A stretch of DNA of 64,000 nucleotides from Candidatus Gastranaerophilales bacterium (GTDB taxonomy: Bacteria > Cyanobacteriota > Vampirovibrionia > Gastranaerophilales > Gastranaerophilaceae), in the NCBI GenBank assembly GCA_947588745.1, contig CANPYW010000009.1, positions 1 through 64,000 on the forward strand, in the 5' to 3' direction. The notes beneath the pieces are model-generated. The model did no database searches. It saw only the letters and a program-made list of their open reading frames with translations, and had not been told where the DNA came from. Of this stretch, positions 36,901-45,438 are shown piece after piece (the stretch's first letter is position 1; the number at the start of each line of letters is the position of its first letter). Position numbers and translations under genes: made by a program.

Positions 36901-37472
36901 GTTAACAAAAGATTTGCTTTATCTACTCTGTCCTCTACGGTCAGTAATTCTTCTTTTGCCTTGTCAATTCTACGGTTAAAGTCAGCCACTCCTGCAATTT
37001 CATCTATTATTTTACGGCGTTCCGTATTGGAACAATTTACTATTCCCATTACATCATTTTGCATCATTACATTATAACTGTTGGGAGTTATATGATATTT
37101 TTCAAGCTTTGCGTGAATATCCGTAAGCGTTGAAACCTTATCATTCATATAATATATACTGCTGTAACCCTGTGATGATTTTTTTAAACGTCTGGCTACG
37201 CTTATTTGTTCTTCCTCTTTATTATCGGGTTCAAATACAACTTTTACATAAGCTTCGTTTTTCTTTGTATGTGTGGAAATAAAATCCGACAATTGTTCCG
37301 TACGCAAATTCCTTGCACTTGCTAAACCGAGTGCAAATAACACACTGTCTATTATATTGCTTTTGCCAGAACCGTTCGGCCCCGCTATGATTGTAAATCC
37401 TTTTAAAAACGGAATTTTTATATTTTCTGCAAATGATTTAAAATTGTCTACTTCAAGTTCTTTTATATACAT
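33975..37472 (-). CDS. smc: Chromosome partition ATPase SMC
   Basis: SMC forms the ring motor of bacterial condensin. I start it at ATG 37472 (MYIKELEVDNFKSF), because SMC always begins this way. Upstream in-frame codons would add a hydrophobic stretch unlike the family. The 1165 residues contain Walker A GPNGSGKS (31-38), two long coiled coils, a central hinge, the signature LSGGEKSL and Walker B/D-loop YALDEVDASLD. AGGT lies about 13 bases upstream. It heads the smc-scpA-scpB operon and is divergent from pilT. Confidence 0.97.
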   Translation of the reverse strand: MYIKELEVDNFKSFAENIKIPFLKGFTIIAGPNGSGKSNIIDSVLFALGLASARNLRTEQLSDFISTHTKKNEAYVKVVFEPDNKEEEQISVARRLKKSSQGYSSIYYMNDKVSTLTDIHAKLEKYHITPNSYNVMMQNDVMGIVNCSNTERRKIIDEIAGVADFNRRIDKAKEELLTVEDRVDKANLLLTEISSSIERLAQDKETALKYEKLKNEKLQLESQITTVKYFDIKRNLELTHQNILEFNKKKKEEEYKLKQLEEQLIEIRKRYNEVSELVKNNGEAEQIETKKQLEELKGQISRKNLAISAAEKTIHDNLRTIENSKNGIENHKEKIVKINANIEEKKAEIAQIEANIKLQEIELSKILEEVSGLNKNADKQLEERNNLKKELEKLKEEEWSIKSNSIPLETELVSTKKDIELAKKTLNDLANFKANFKDNKDKLSLETEELQKELNDFKIAQENIVYNLDKNKNELSDIMFDIQTAQKKIVTMEAQKSAYEEINLGRSIEAIMKAKISGVHAPLLQLGSVDREYSTALEVAMGGRMKNIVVDDEDVAKNCIDYLKSARAGSATFLPLNKMKKAPSGLRIPKDKGVIDFAINLVDFDDIYLDAFFYALGDTLIVEDYDCAKKLIGKYRLVTLDGSLLEKSGAITGGERRDTGLKFSQNQDEELTKYKTRFKELQQKYSDCEKARKELEARQEKIRINYSNTMTALNSAKIELNNLNKTAESTEQKISENQKILSEAEPKAKQLEDKLEKTEIKLVDLNDKMLVLQDRITEIESKMTEGELKKLKEMTAAIENTIKDYQGRILRCNNEINDAKRNIDFNNELIKQKEEQIQKLLKDNELSQSDKERFANEIKEIEIKANELEEKIKNLGEKLIELQKQRDLVQEELLATQNNKNKLTNETDKISEQIESFKARRRELEPEFEEIKNVLKENNIDTNTLIPTEISTEEITGKIQKLQKKMEDMEPVNMLAIQRYDEVKAREDALKEQISTLTNERKDILDKMNGYEQIKKESFMRAYNGINENFKSIFAQLSEGEGTLMLENPENPFEGGLTIKAQIRDKQKQKLGALSGGEKSLTALALVFSIQKYQPAPFYALDEVDASLDGINVNLLANMIQEQAKNTQFIVVSHKHSMIESANRTIGVTQKDRGKTCVTGVKLRD

Positions 37473-37628
37473 TAATTTTGATAATACCTTTTTAGCGTAT
37501 ATATAGTTAATTACACAACAAATAGACGTAATAGTCAAAAACATTAAATAATATTAACTTTTTAGGGGCAATTTTTTGTAATTTACTAAAAGTGATATAC
37601 TATTGTAAAAACATATAGGAGTAGTTCA

Positions 37629-38720
37629 ATGAGTGAGTTTGATATAAATATGTTATTAAAAAAGGCTGTAGAGATTAAAGCTTCGGATGTTCATTTTATT
37701 GTGGGGGAGGTTCCTTCATTTCGTATTGACGGTAAAATAATTAAATCAAAGCTTCCTCCGGTTACGGAAAATGATATGCTGAAATCTATTGATGACATTG
37801 CACCGGTATCTATGCGTGATAAAATATTTAAGTCTTATGATTCTGATTTTCCCTACGAAATAGAAGGAATTTCACGTTACAGAGTTAACCTTGCAATGAC
37901 TTTCGGTTATCATTCCATGACTATTCGTCTTGTTCCTTATGATATTCCGACTTTTGAACAATTGAAATTACCTAAAAATATTGAAAATTTTTCTAAAGCG
38001 GATAATGGTATTATTCTTGTAACAGGAGTCGCAGGTTCAGGTAAATCCACCACAATTGCTTCAATGCTTGAACATATTAATTTAACTCAAAAAAAACATA
38101 TTGTAACCATTGAGGACCCTATCGAATATGTTTATAAAAGTAAAAAATCCATTTTTACCCAGCGTCAAATCGGTGTCGATACTTCAGGTTATTTAGACGG
38201 ACTTAAATTTGCTTTAAGACAAGACCCTGATGTTATTCTTATAGGTGAAATAAGAGATATGGATACTGTTCAAAGTGCATTACACGCAGCTGAAACAGGG
38301 CATTTAGTTTTTGCAACACTCCATACATTTAATGCAATTCAGACCATCAATCGTATTTTAAGCTTTTTTCAGCCTACGGAGCGTGATGCCGTACGTGGAC
38401 AATTTGCTGAAGTTTTCAGAGGTTCTATTTCTCAAAGACTTTTGCCGTTAGCTCAAGGCAGCGGCAGAATTCCTGCCGTTGAAATGCTCTTTTCGACTGC
38501 CACAATCAAAGATTTTATTATTAAAAATGAACTTGAAGAAATCTACAAGCTTGTTCAAAAAGGTTCTTACGATGATATGATTACGTTTAATATGTCTTTA
38601 TATAATTTGTATAAAAAAGGATTAATCACAAAAGAAGCCGCTATGGCCAACAGTGATTCTCCAAATGAGCTTATGCACTACATAAGAGGTGTTTATTCAG
38701 GCAGCGATTCCGGTTTTTAA
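37629..38720 (+). CDS. pilT: Type IV pilus retraction ATPase PilT-like
   Basis: This hexameric ATPase should power pilus retraction. Its 363 residues match PilT/PilU length. Walker A is GVAGSGKST at 133-141. The Asp box (TIEDPIEYVY), Walker B (DPDVILIGEIRD) and His box (TLHTFNAIQTINRIL) are complete. The C-terminal half is typical of retraction rather than extension motors, though the usual AIRNLIRE motif is altered to IKDFIIKNEL. AGGAG is near the ATG. It leads a plus-strand run with recO (3 bases) and deoC (1 base), an operon without obvious functional logic. Confidence 0.9.
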   Translation: MSEFDINMLLKKAVEIKASDVHFIVGEVPSFRIDGKIIKSKLPPVTENDMLKSIDDIAPVSMRDKIFKSYDSDFPYEIEGISRYRVNLAMTFGYHSMTIRLVPYDIPTFEQLKLPKNIENFSKADNGIILVTGVAGSGKSTTIASMLEHINLTQKKHIVTIEDPIEYVYKSKKSIFTQRQIGVDTSGYLDGLKFALRQDPDVILIGEIRDMDTVQSALHAAETGHLVFATLHTFNAIQTINRILSFFQPTERDAVRGQFAEVFRGSISQRLLPLAQGSGRIPAVEMLFSTATIKDFIIKNELEEIYKLVQKGSYDDMITFNMSLYNLYKKGLITKEAAMANSDSPNELMHYIRGVYSGSDSGF

Positions 38721-38722
38721 TT

Positions 38723-39487
38723 ATGAAAGAACAATTTACAACAAATGCTATCAATTTAAAATCGTACAGTATTAGTGAAGCCGATAAGATAATTGTTATG
38801 TATTCAAAAGAAAAGGGCATTATCAAAGGCGTTGCAAAAGGAATTAAAAAGACAACCAGCAGGCTTGGCGGTCGTATGGATTTATTTGTGGCAAATAAAA
38901 TGATGCTAAATAAAGGTAAATCTCTTGATACAATTTGTCAGGCAGAAGCTTTAAACACTTTTTTGAACCTAAGAACAGACATGAACAAGCTTTTTTATGC
39001 CATGTATTGCTCCGAAATTGTTTCTAATTTCGGCATTGAAAATGACCCTAACAGCTCGGAAATATATGAGTTATTCTACAAATTACTCGATAATCTGTCA
39101 AAATCACGCACTATCGTGAAATCTATGCTTTCCGTTATAAAGTTTCAGCTTAAAATTATGGATATTACGGGTTATTCAATAGAACTTGAACGTTGCGTTA
39201 AATGCTTAAAGCCCTTGAATGACACTGATATTTATTTTTCAATCGAACAAGGCGGTATTTTATGCGGAAACTGTGCTTTTGAAATTACAAAAAAAGTCAA
39301 AATTCATAATAAAATCAGGATATTTTTAAATACTTTATTAAAAGAAGATTTTGACATAACTACAAAATATGATGAACTTGCTAATGAAAAAGTATGTTCA
39401 ATCTGTTTGAATTTATTAAAAAATTATATTGAATATTATTCACCTAAAAGGTTTAAAACTACACAAATATTGGAGAATATAGGTTAA
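38723..39487 (+). CDS. recO: DNA repair protein RecO
   Basis: RecO loads RecA on SSB-coated gaps together with RecR. The 254 residues begin with an OB fold (TTNAINLKSYSISEADKIIVMYSKEKG, core LKSYSISEADKI). A helical domain with a C4 zinc site follows: CVKC and CGNC around residues 155-185. It is the standard size. It begins 3 bases after the pilT stop, so translation is probably coupled. Confidence 0.93.
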   Translation: MKEQFTTNAINLKSYSISEADKIIVMYSKEKGIIKGVAKGIKKTTSRLGGRMDLFVANKMMLNKGKSLDTICQAEALNTFLNLRTDMNKLFYAMYCSEIVSNFGIENDPNSSEIYELFYKLLDNLSKSRTIVKSMLSVIKFQLKIMDITGYSIELERCVKCLKPLNDTDIYFSIEQGGILCGNCAFEITKKVKIHNKIRIFLNTLLKEDFDITTKYDELANEKVCSICLNLLKNYIEYYSPKRFKTTQILENIG

Positions 39488-39488
39488 A

Positions 39489-40151
39489 ATGAAATTAGAA
39501 CAATTTATAGAACACACTTTATTAAAACAGGATGCAACGAAATCGGAACTTAAAAAGTTATTCGATGAAGCCGTAAAATATAACTTTTTTGGAGTTTGTG
39601 TTAACGGCTCAAATGTTAAATATGCAAAAGAATATTTAAAAAATACGAAAGTTAAGGTTATTTGCGTGGTAGGATTTCCTTTAGGTGCATGTTTAACCGA
39701 AGTTAAAGCATTTGAGGCTCAAAAAGCAATAGAATCGGGTGCCGATGAAATAGATATGGTTATTTCCGTTCAATCTTTAAAAGATAAAGATTACGAATAT
39801 ACTTTAAATGATATAAAAACAGTAAAGTCCGTATGCGAACAAATTCCGCTTAAAGTTATAATTGAAACCGATTTATTGACTAAAGATGAAATTGTAAAGG
39901 CTTGCGAAATAATTATTCAGGCAAAAGCCGATTTTGCAAAGACATCCACCGGTTTTGTAAAAAACGGAGTCGGTGCAAAAACGGAAGACATAAAACTGAT
40001 GTATGAAACTTTAAAAGGCTCAAATGTTAAAATTAAAGCATCCGGAGGAATTAAAGACGGACAAAAAGCCCTGGAACTTATTAATGCCGGAGCTTCAAGA
40101 CTGGGTACAAGTTCCGGTGTTCAAATTGTAACAACCTCTGATATTATATAA
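39489..40151 (+). CDS. deoC: Deoxyribose-phosphate aldolase
   Basis: DeoC cleaves 2-deoxyribose-5-phosphate to glyceraldehyde-3-phosphate and acetaldehyde in deoxynucleoside catabolism. It has 220 residues, the usual TIM-barrel length. The Schiff-base lysine is K151 in DFAKTSTGF. EHTLLKQDAT, VVGFPLGA and the KASGGIKD phosphate site are all in place. The start follows recO by 1 base. With the cytidine deaminase at 55.1 kb it gives a partial nucleoside salvage set. Confidence 0.96.
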   Translation: MKLEQFIEHTLLKQDATKSELKKLFDEAVKYNFFGVCVNGSNVKYAKEYLKNTKVKVICVVGFPLGACLTEVKAFEAQKAIESGADEIDMVISVQSLKDKDYEYTLNDIKTVKSVCEQIPLKVIIETDLLTKDEIVKACEIIIQAKADFAKTSTGFVKNGVGAKTEDIKLMYETLKGSNVKIKASGGIKDGQKALELINAGASRLGTSSGVQIVTTSDII

Positions 40152-40261
40152 TCAATAAAATTTCATTACGTTCAAAATGTTTTAAATTAAAAGAACCATA
40201 AGTTTTAATTTCAGTTATAATTATGATATTATTTATTAATAAATAGTAAGAAATTGCAGAT

Positions 40262-40945
40262 ATGGAAAATAAATCAAGATTAAATCAATCGCATAATTTA
40301 CCCGGTACGCTTGTTTGCGTTGAGGGTATTGACGGTTCTGGCAAATCAACACAATTAATTATATTAAGGGATTGGCTTAAATCACTTAAGCAGGATGTTA
40401 TTTTTACCGAATGGAATTCTTCCGATTTGATTTCTCAGACAACAAAATTAGCCAAAAAGAAAAACCTGCTTAGTCCCAGAACTTTTTCGCTTCTGCACGC
40501 CGTCGATTTTGCAGATAGACTTGAACAGGTTATTATTCCCGCATTAAAAGCAGGGTTTATAGTGCTTGCAGACAGATATGTCTATACGGCTTTTGCACGT
40601 GATGTTGCAAGAGGTGTTGACAGAAACTGGGTTCGTAAAGTATACGGATTTGCCGTAAAACCTGATTTAACCTTATATTTTAGAGTAACGGAAGATGTTT
40701 CTTTGGAAAGAATTTGTTCAAATCGTGCACCAAAGTTTTACGAAGCAGGTATGGATTTGAAAATAAGCAGCGACCCTTACGAAAGTTATAAAATTTTTCA
40801 AAAAAGGGTAAATGATGAATATAAAAGTATGATAAACGAATACGGGCTTGTTGAAATCGATGCAAATGAAAGTATTCATAATAAGCAGGTATTTTTTAGA
40901 GAAAAAGTAAAAGAAGTTTTATCACAAAAAGGAATTTTTCTGTAA
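40262..40945 (+). CDS. Thymidylate-kinase-like nucleotide kinase, first of a tandem pair
   Basis: This 227-residue P-loop kinase has GIDGSGKST (22-30), as in dTMP kinase. DRYVYTAFARD corresponds to the DRY motif. A region FADRLEQVIIPAL replaces the usual substrate helix. The canonical TREPGGT loop of thymidylate kinase is absent; TEWNSSDL stands in its place. It may therefore be a diverged dTMP kinase or a kinase with another nucleotide substrate. No strong Shine-Dalgarno is seen. The second copy begins directly after its stop. Confidence 0.75.
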   Translation: MENKSRLNQSHNLPGTLVCVEGIDGSGKSTQLIILRDWLKSLKQDVIFTEWNSSDLISQTTKLAKKKNLLSPRTFSLLHAVDFADRLEQVIIPALKAGFIVLADRYVYTAFARDVARGVDRNWVRKVYGFAVKPDLTLYFRVTEDVSLERICSNRAPKFYEAGMDLKISSDPYESYKIFQKRVNDEYKSMINEYGLVEIDANESIHNKQVFFREKVKEVLSQKGIFL

Positions 40946-41605
40946 ATGACGGGATATAAATCAAAACATGGCTATGACGGCTTATTAATAGTAATTGAAG
41001 GTACTGACGGTTCGGGTAAATCAACTCAAATCAGCAGGCTTAAACGCTGGATTGAAGACCAATCTTACGGTGCCATGGTTAGCGAATGGAAAACTTCCAA
41101 ATTTATTGCCGATGCTATTAATGATGCCAAGGATAGAAATCTGTTAAATGCAACAACATTTTCTCTTTTATATGCGGCAGATTTTGCGGACAGATTGGAG
41201 CAGGTTATTATTCCCGCATTAAAAGCAGGGTTTGTTGTAATTTTGGACAGATATATTTATACCGCTTATGCTCGTGATACCGTAAGAGGTCATGATATTG
41301 AATGGCTCAAAAATCTTTATGATTATGCACCTGAACCTGATATGGTTTTTTATCTTGATGTTCCCGTTGAAATTCTTTTAAAAAGAATTATAGGTACAAC
41401 AGGGCTTGATTATTGGGAATCCGGCAGGGATATCGGTTTAAGCAACGATTTTTACAAAAGTTTTCAAATTTATCAAAGCAAATGTCTTGAACAATATCAT
41501 AAAATGATTGATGAATATAATTTTATTTCCATTGACGGAACTTTAAGCGAAAAAGATATTCATAAAAAAATTATTGAAAAAGTTGAAAATATTTTAGAAA
41601 TTTAA
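40946..41605 (+). CDS. Thymidylate-kinase-like nucleotide kinase, second of a tandem pair
   Basis: The 219 residues are about half identical by eye to the gene just upstream. The P-loop is GTDGSGKST (19-27), the DRY region is DRYIYTAYARD, and it shares the FADRLEQVIIPALKAGF block. Again TREPGG is replaced, here by SEWKTSKF. The ATG touches the previous stop. The pair probably arose by duplication and may act as a heterodimer or on different substrates. dTMP kinase is essential, so at least one copy might fill that role unless a canonical tmk exists elsewhere. Confidence 0.78.
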   Translation: MTGYKSKHGYDGLLIVIEGTDGSGKSTQISRLKRWIEDQSYGAMVSEWKTSKFIADAINDAKDRNLLNATTFSLLYAADFADRLEQVIIPALKAGFVVILDRYIYTAYARDTVRGHDIEWLKNLYDYAPEPDMVFYLDVPVEILLKRIIGTTGLDYWESGRDIGLSNDFYKSFQIYQSKCLEQYHKMIDEYNFISIDGTLSEKDIHKKIIEKVENILEI

Positions 41606-41655
41606 TTTGTTAATTTTTTGGAAAAAATGTTAAGATATATTATAATTAATATACT

Positions 41656-41982
41656 ATGAAAAAAATAGATTATTCTAACTTTGAACTAATAGAAAATATA
41701 ATTAAAGATATTAATTTTAATTATAAAAAGGACAGTTATGAAAAATTAGATAATATTAAATATTACTGGATTGAAACCATTGGTAATAAAATTTCAAAAT
41801 TAACTAAAGTTTACAAAATAACGGACGATAATATACTTACAATAATATGTGCAGATTCTTATGCGGCAAATGAATTATATTTATCTAAAGAAAAAATAAT
41901 TAAAATTTTGAATGAAAAAATTGAAAAAATGGGAATTAAAATAGAAGATATAATATTTAGTTATAAACAATGGAAAGAATAA
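41656..41982 (+). CDS. DUF721/DciA-like protein
   Basis: This 108-residue protein has the DUF721 layout: WIETIGNKISKLTK near residue 35, then a K-homology-like beta-alpha segment with LTIICADSYAANELYLSKEKI (core ADSYAANEL), and a final KMGIKIEDIIF strand. In many bacteria DciA recruits or loads the replicative helicase in place of DnaC. Members lacking the C-terminal tail, as here, also exist. Its stop lies close to the start of the pseudopilin gene (41985). Confidence 0.75.
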   Translation: MKKIDYSNFELIENIIKDINFNYKKDSYEKLDNIKYYWIETIGNKISKLTKVYKITDDNILTIICADSYAANELYLSKEKIIKILNEKIEKMGIKIEDIIFSYKQWKE

Positions 41983-41984
41983 AC

Positions 41985-44150
41985 ATGAGCAACAAAAATA
42001 AAAAAGGATTTTCTCTTGCAGAACTTTTAATATCATTACTTATTATAAGTTTGGTATTATCTGCTGCAATACCTACAATAACAAAGCGTTCCGGATCAAG
42101 TAGAGAGCAAATATGGCATTGGGTTGAAGCAAATTCTGATATTTTTTATGGTACAGGAGAAGAACAAACTGCAATATTAGGCTTTCAAGCTTTACCTGCT
42201 AGTATGACTTATTTTTTTAGTCAATATGGTGATGAACCAACTATAAATGCCGATGCGGATAAACTTGCTATCTTTCAACAAATTCAAGATGGTAAAAGAG
42301 TTTTTGAAAAATCTCAGATAGGTTTTTATACGGTTAATAAAAATTCCGGTTCTTCAGGAGGAAACGATATTAAATATGCAGGAAGATTAGCCTTAGATAG
42401 AACTAATATGGCACTTGGTATAGGCTCACTTCAATCACTAGAAAATAATGTTTCAAGCAATACAGCATTAGGTCATTATGCTTTATATCATAATGATAAA
42501 GGAGGTTCAAATACTGCCGTTGGTTATTATTCACTTGCTAATTTAAGTCGTGCTGCTGATACTAACAGTAATAAGGCTAATACTGCTATTGGTATGGGTG
42601 CTTGTTCAAGTATTTCTAACGGAAGTAACAACATTTGTTTGGGTAATTATTCGGGGTATGATCCTAATGGTGGAGAATTTACCGTTAAACCGGGTATTGT
42701 TTACACAAATAATATAAGCAACAGAATATTTATAGGAAATAATAATATTAAAACTGATGGTTCGCCGGAATATTATAATGCCGATATAATAACCGGCTAT
42801 ACATATTATTTAAACGGAAAATATGATAAAGAATTAGATGTTAATACAAAAAAATTCCAAGTAAGAACATTTGACGGCATGCAGCCAATGTTTAGCTTAA
42901 TAGCCGATAGAGGTTCTATAACGAGTGATGATGATATAAGCAAAATAGGTATAGGTTATAATAATACCCAAAATGAATACAAAGGTAAATCCGAATTCAA
43001 ATATTATATAAACGGAAATTCAATAGAATCACCTGCAAGTAAAATAGAAACTACCGGTTCAGGTAATGAAATTAGAGTCAAAACATTCTTTGCCTCTTCA
43101 GCATCTGATCCAAACTTAAAAAAATATAAAGGTTCTATTAATATAAATGATAACGCTTTATCTTATCAATTTACAGATTCTACAAAAGATCCAACAAAAA
43201 AGAAATATAAAGTTGAAATGAGTTCAGATTATGAACTTGGTATTTCTTCTTTAAATTCTTCCGTTGATATTGGTGCTAAAGACGAAATGAATTTAATAGC
43301 TAGTTCTTCTACAACTGCAAGTGCAGGAATTTTATTATCTTCAACATCAACAGAAAATAAAATCGAAGTAAAAGCTTCAAATAATGATTTTATGAAATTA
43401 TCATCCAAAACAGATGAAGGATTTAAAGTTTCTACAAACCAAAAAATTAATCTATTTGCTGCAAAAGATAATAATATCAGTGGTAAATCTGTTAACATAG
43501 CAACTTCAGGTAAAGACGACGGAAATGATATAAACCTTTCTTCTGAAAGAAATGTAAATATCAGTTCCAAAAACGCAAGCAATATTAGTTTATCTTCAGC
43601 AAAAGATATTAACTTAATAACAACAGACGGAAAATATATAAACATAGGTTCTCAATCAAATCACATTAACATTGTAGATAGGAAAATTGATAACGTTGCA
43701 GATGTAATGATTAACAACTTAGGTTCTGTTAAAACAAAACTTAACGAGCTTTTACAGAATTATTATTCCGATATTAGATTAAAAGAGAATATCAGCGATA
43801 ATAATGCCGGTTTAAAAGAAATAAACGAGTTAAAGGTTAAAAATTACACTTATAAAGATGATAAAGAAAAAATTCCTCACGTAGGTGTAATTGCTCAAGA
43901 TTTGCAAAAAGTATTTCCTAATTCGGTTACCGAAGATAAAAATACTGGGTTCTTAAAAATCAGAAAAGAAGAAATATTCTATGCAATGGTTAACTCCATT
44001 AAAGAATTATTCTCTCAACTTCAAGAATTAACAGCAAAAATAACAGGGCTAGATAAACGCATTACGGAACTTGAAAAAGAAAATCAAATGCTCAAAAAAC
44101 AAAATGAAGATTTTGAAAAACGTTTATCAAAACTTGAAAGTAAAAAGTAA
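41985..44150 (+). CDS. Pseudopilin carrying a C-terminal peptidase S74 chaperone domain
   Basis: I start it at ATG 41985 with GGAAAGA 7 bases upstream (721 residues). The N-terminus is a class III prepilin signal: KKG|FSLAELLISLLIISLVLSA, with cleavage after G8 and the conserved glutamate E13. The middle carries repeats of the NTALGHYALYHNDKG / NTAVGYYSLAN type (~160-235), as in trimeric autotransporter heads and phage tail fibres. Many short repeats rich in S, N, I and D follow (~430-570). The C-terminus matches peptidase S74 (SDIRLKENI..., HVGVIAQDLQKVFP), a self-cleaving trimerisation chaperone of tail spikes, and ends with a coiled coil. No clear TM besides the pilin helix. Confidence 0.85.
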   Translation: MSNKNKKGFSLAELLISLLIISLVLSAAIPTITKRSGSSREQIWHWVEANSDIFYGTGEEQTAILGFQALPASMTYFFSQYGDEPTINADADKLAIFQQIQDGKRVFEKSQIGFYTVNKNSGSSGGNDIKYAGRLALDRTNMALGIGSLQSLENNVSSNTALGHYALYHNDKGGSNTAVGYYSLANLSRAADTNSNKANTAIGMGACSSISNGSNNICLGNYSGYDPNGGEFTVKPGIVYTNNISNRIFIGNNNIKTDGSPEYYNADIITGYTYYLNGKYDKELDVNTKKFQVRTFDGMQPMFSLIADRGSITSDDDISKIGIGYNNTQNEYKGKSEFKYYINGNSIESPASKIETTGSGNEIRVKTFFASSASDPNLKKYKGSININDNALSYQFTDSTKDPTKKKYKVEMSSDYELGISSLNSSVDIGAKDEMNLIASSSTTASAGILLSSTSTENKIEVKASNNDFMKLSSKTDEGFKVSTNQKINLFAAKDNNISGKSVNIATSGKDDGNDINLSSERNVNISSKNASNISLSSAKDINLITTDGKYINIGSQSNHINIVDRKIDNVADVMINNLGSVKTKLNELLQNYYSDIRLKENISDNNAGLKEINELKVKNYTYKDDKEKIPHVGVIAQDLQKVFPNSVTEDKNTGFLKIRKEEIFYAMVNSIKELFSQLQELTAKITGLDKRITELEKENQMLKKQNEDFEKRLSKLESKK

Positions 44151-44168
44151 AAAAAGAAAAATATAAAT

Positions 44169-44206
44169 AAAAAAAGAGTTAAGAAATAAATCTTAACTCT
44201 TTTTTA
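44169..44206. terminator. Bidirectional terminator between the pseudopilin and pgk
   Basis: AAAAAAGAGTTAAGA (44170-44184) pairs with TCTTAACTCTTTTTT (44191-44205) around a 6-base loop, between convergent stops. Confidence 0.9.
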
Positions 44207-44229
44207 TAATAACAATTAAGGAATAATAA

Positions 44230-45426
44230 TTATTTATCATCCAAAGCAGCTACACCCGGTAATACTTTACCTTCAATAAATTCCAAAGAAGCACCGCCGC
44301 CTGTTGAAACGTGTGTAAAATCTTCCGTTTTAAAGAACTTCTTAGCGGCACTTACACTATCACCGCCGCCGATAACGGATATTGCACCATTTTTAGTAGC
44401 TTCAACAACCGCAGTTAAAACAGCCTTTGTACCTTCTGCAAATTTAGGATTTTCAAAAGCACCTACAGGCCCGTTCATCAATATTGTTTTTGAAGATTTT
44501 AGAACATCCGCAAAAGCTTTTCTTGAGTCATTACCTGCATCTACGCCTTCAAAACCGTCCGGAATTTCACTTATTTTAACAAATTTATTAGTTCCGTTAC
44601 CCGAAAAATCATCCGTAACAAGAACATCTGTTGCCATAACAAGCTTAACACCTTTATCTTTAGCTTTCTTTTCAATTGCTTTTGCAACATCAAGCTGGTC
44701 ATCTTCGCAAATTGAATTACCTATTTTTCCGCCGTTTGCTTTTACGAATGTATAAGCCATTCCACCGCCTATAATAAGGTTATCTACTTTATCAATCAAG
44801 TTTTCCAAAACACCTATTTTTGAAGAAACTTTTGCACCGCCGACTACCGCAGTAAAAGGTCTTACAGGGTTATCAAGTGCTTGAGATAAACATCTCAATT
44901 CTTTTTCCATTAATAAACCCGAAACGGCAGGTTTTAAAACCTTAGCTAATTTTGCGGTTGAAGTATGATTTCTGTGAGCAGCACCAAAAGCATCATTTAC
45001 ATAAAAATCACCTAATTTTGCAAGTTCGTTTGCAAATGTCATATCATCGTCCTTAGCCTCTTCAGCCTTGTAATATCTGATATTTTCAAGTAAAGCTACC
45101 TGACCGTCTTTTAAATTAGCAATCATTTTTTCGGCATCTGAAATATCGGGAATAAACATAACTTCTTCACCCAAAATTTTAGACATATATTTAGCTACGG
45201 GAGCCAATGAAAATTCAGGATTTTTTTCACCTTTCGGACGTCCTAAATGAGCCATTAATATAATTTTTGCACCTTTTTCTTTTAATAAATTTAAAGTAGG
45301 TAAAATTGCCTGAATACGTGTATCATCCGTAACATTTTTATCAGCATCCAAAGGAACATTAATATCAACTCTGACAAGAGCTTTTTTTCCTTTAATATCC
45401 GTCAAATCTTTAATGGATTTTTTCAT
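44230..45426 (-). CDS. pgk: Phosphoglycerate kinase
   Basis: Pgk makes ATP and 3-phosphoglycerate from 1,3-bisphosphoglycerate. The 398 residues are standard. RVDINVPLD, the substrate-binding HLGRPKGE, KVSSKIGVLENL and the nucleotide-binding GGGDSVSAAKK are present. It is the last gene of a dnaN-thrB-pgk run, 12 bases after thrB, in which spacing suggests one operon. Confidence 0.97.
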   Translation of the reverse strand: MKKSIKDLTDIKGKKALVRVDINVPLDADKNVTDDTRIQAILPTLNLLKEKGAKIILMAHLGRPKGEKNPEFSLAPVAKYMSKILGEEVMFIPDISDAEKMIANLKDGQVALLENIRYYKAEEAKDDDMTFANELAKLGDFYVNDAFGAAHRNHTSTAKLAKVLKPAVSGLLMEKELRCLSQALDNPVRPFTAVVGGAKVSSKIGVLENLIDKVDNLIIGGGMAYTFVKANGGKIGNSICEDDQLDVAKAIEKKAKDKGVKLVMATDVLVTDDFSGNGTNKFVKISEIPDGFEGVDAGNDSRKAFADVLKSSKTILMNGPVGAFENPKFAEGTKAVLTAVVEATKNGAISVIGGGDSVSAAKKFFKTEDFTHVSTGGGASLEFIEGKVLPGVAALDDK

Positions 45427-45438
45427 TTTTCCTCTCCT

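Noticed and set aside
37473-37544. Longer SMC start upstream of MYIKELE
   Set aside because: The added residues are hydrophobic and unlike SMC N-termini. They would also fill the smc-pilT promoter gap.
43229-43645. 138-residue open frame on the minus strand inside the pseudopilin gene
   Set aside because: Antisense to a repeat region, without ribosome site or family match.
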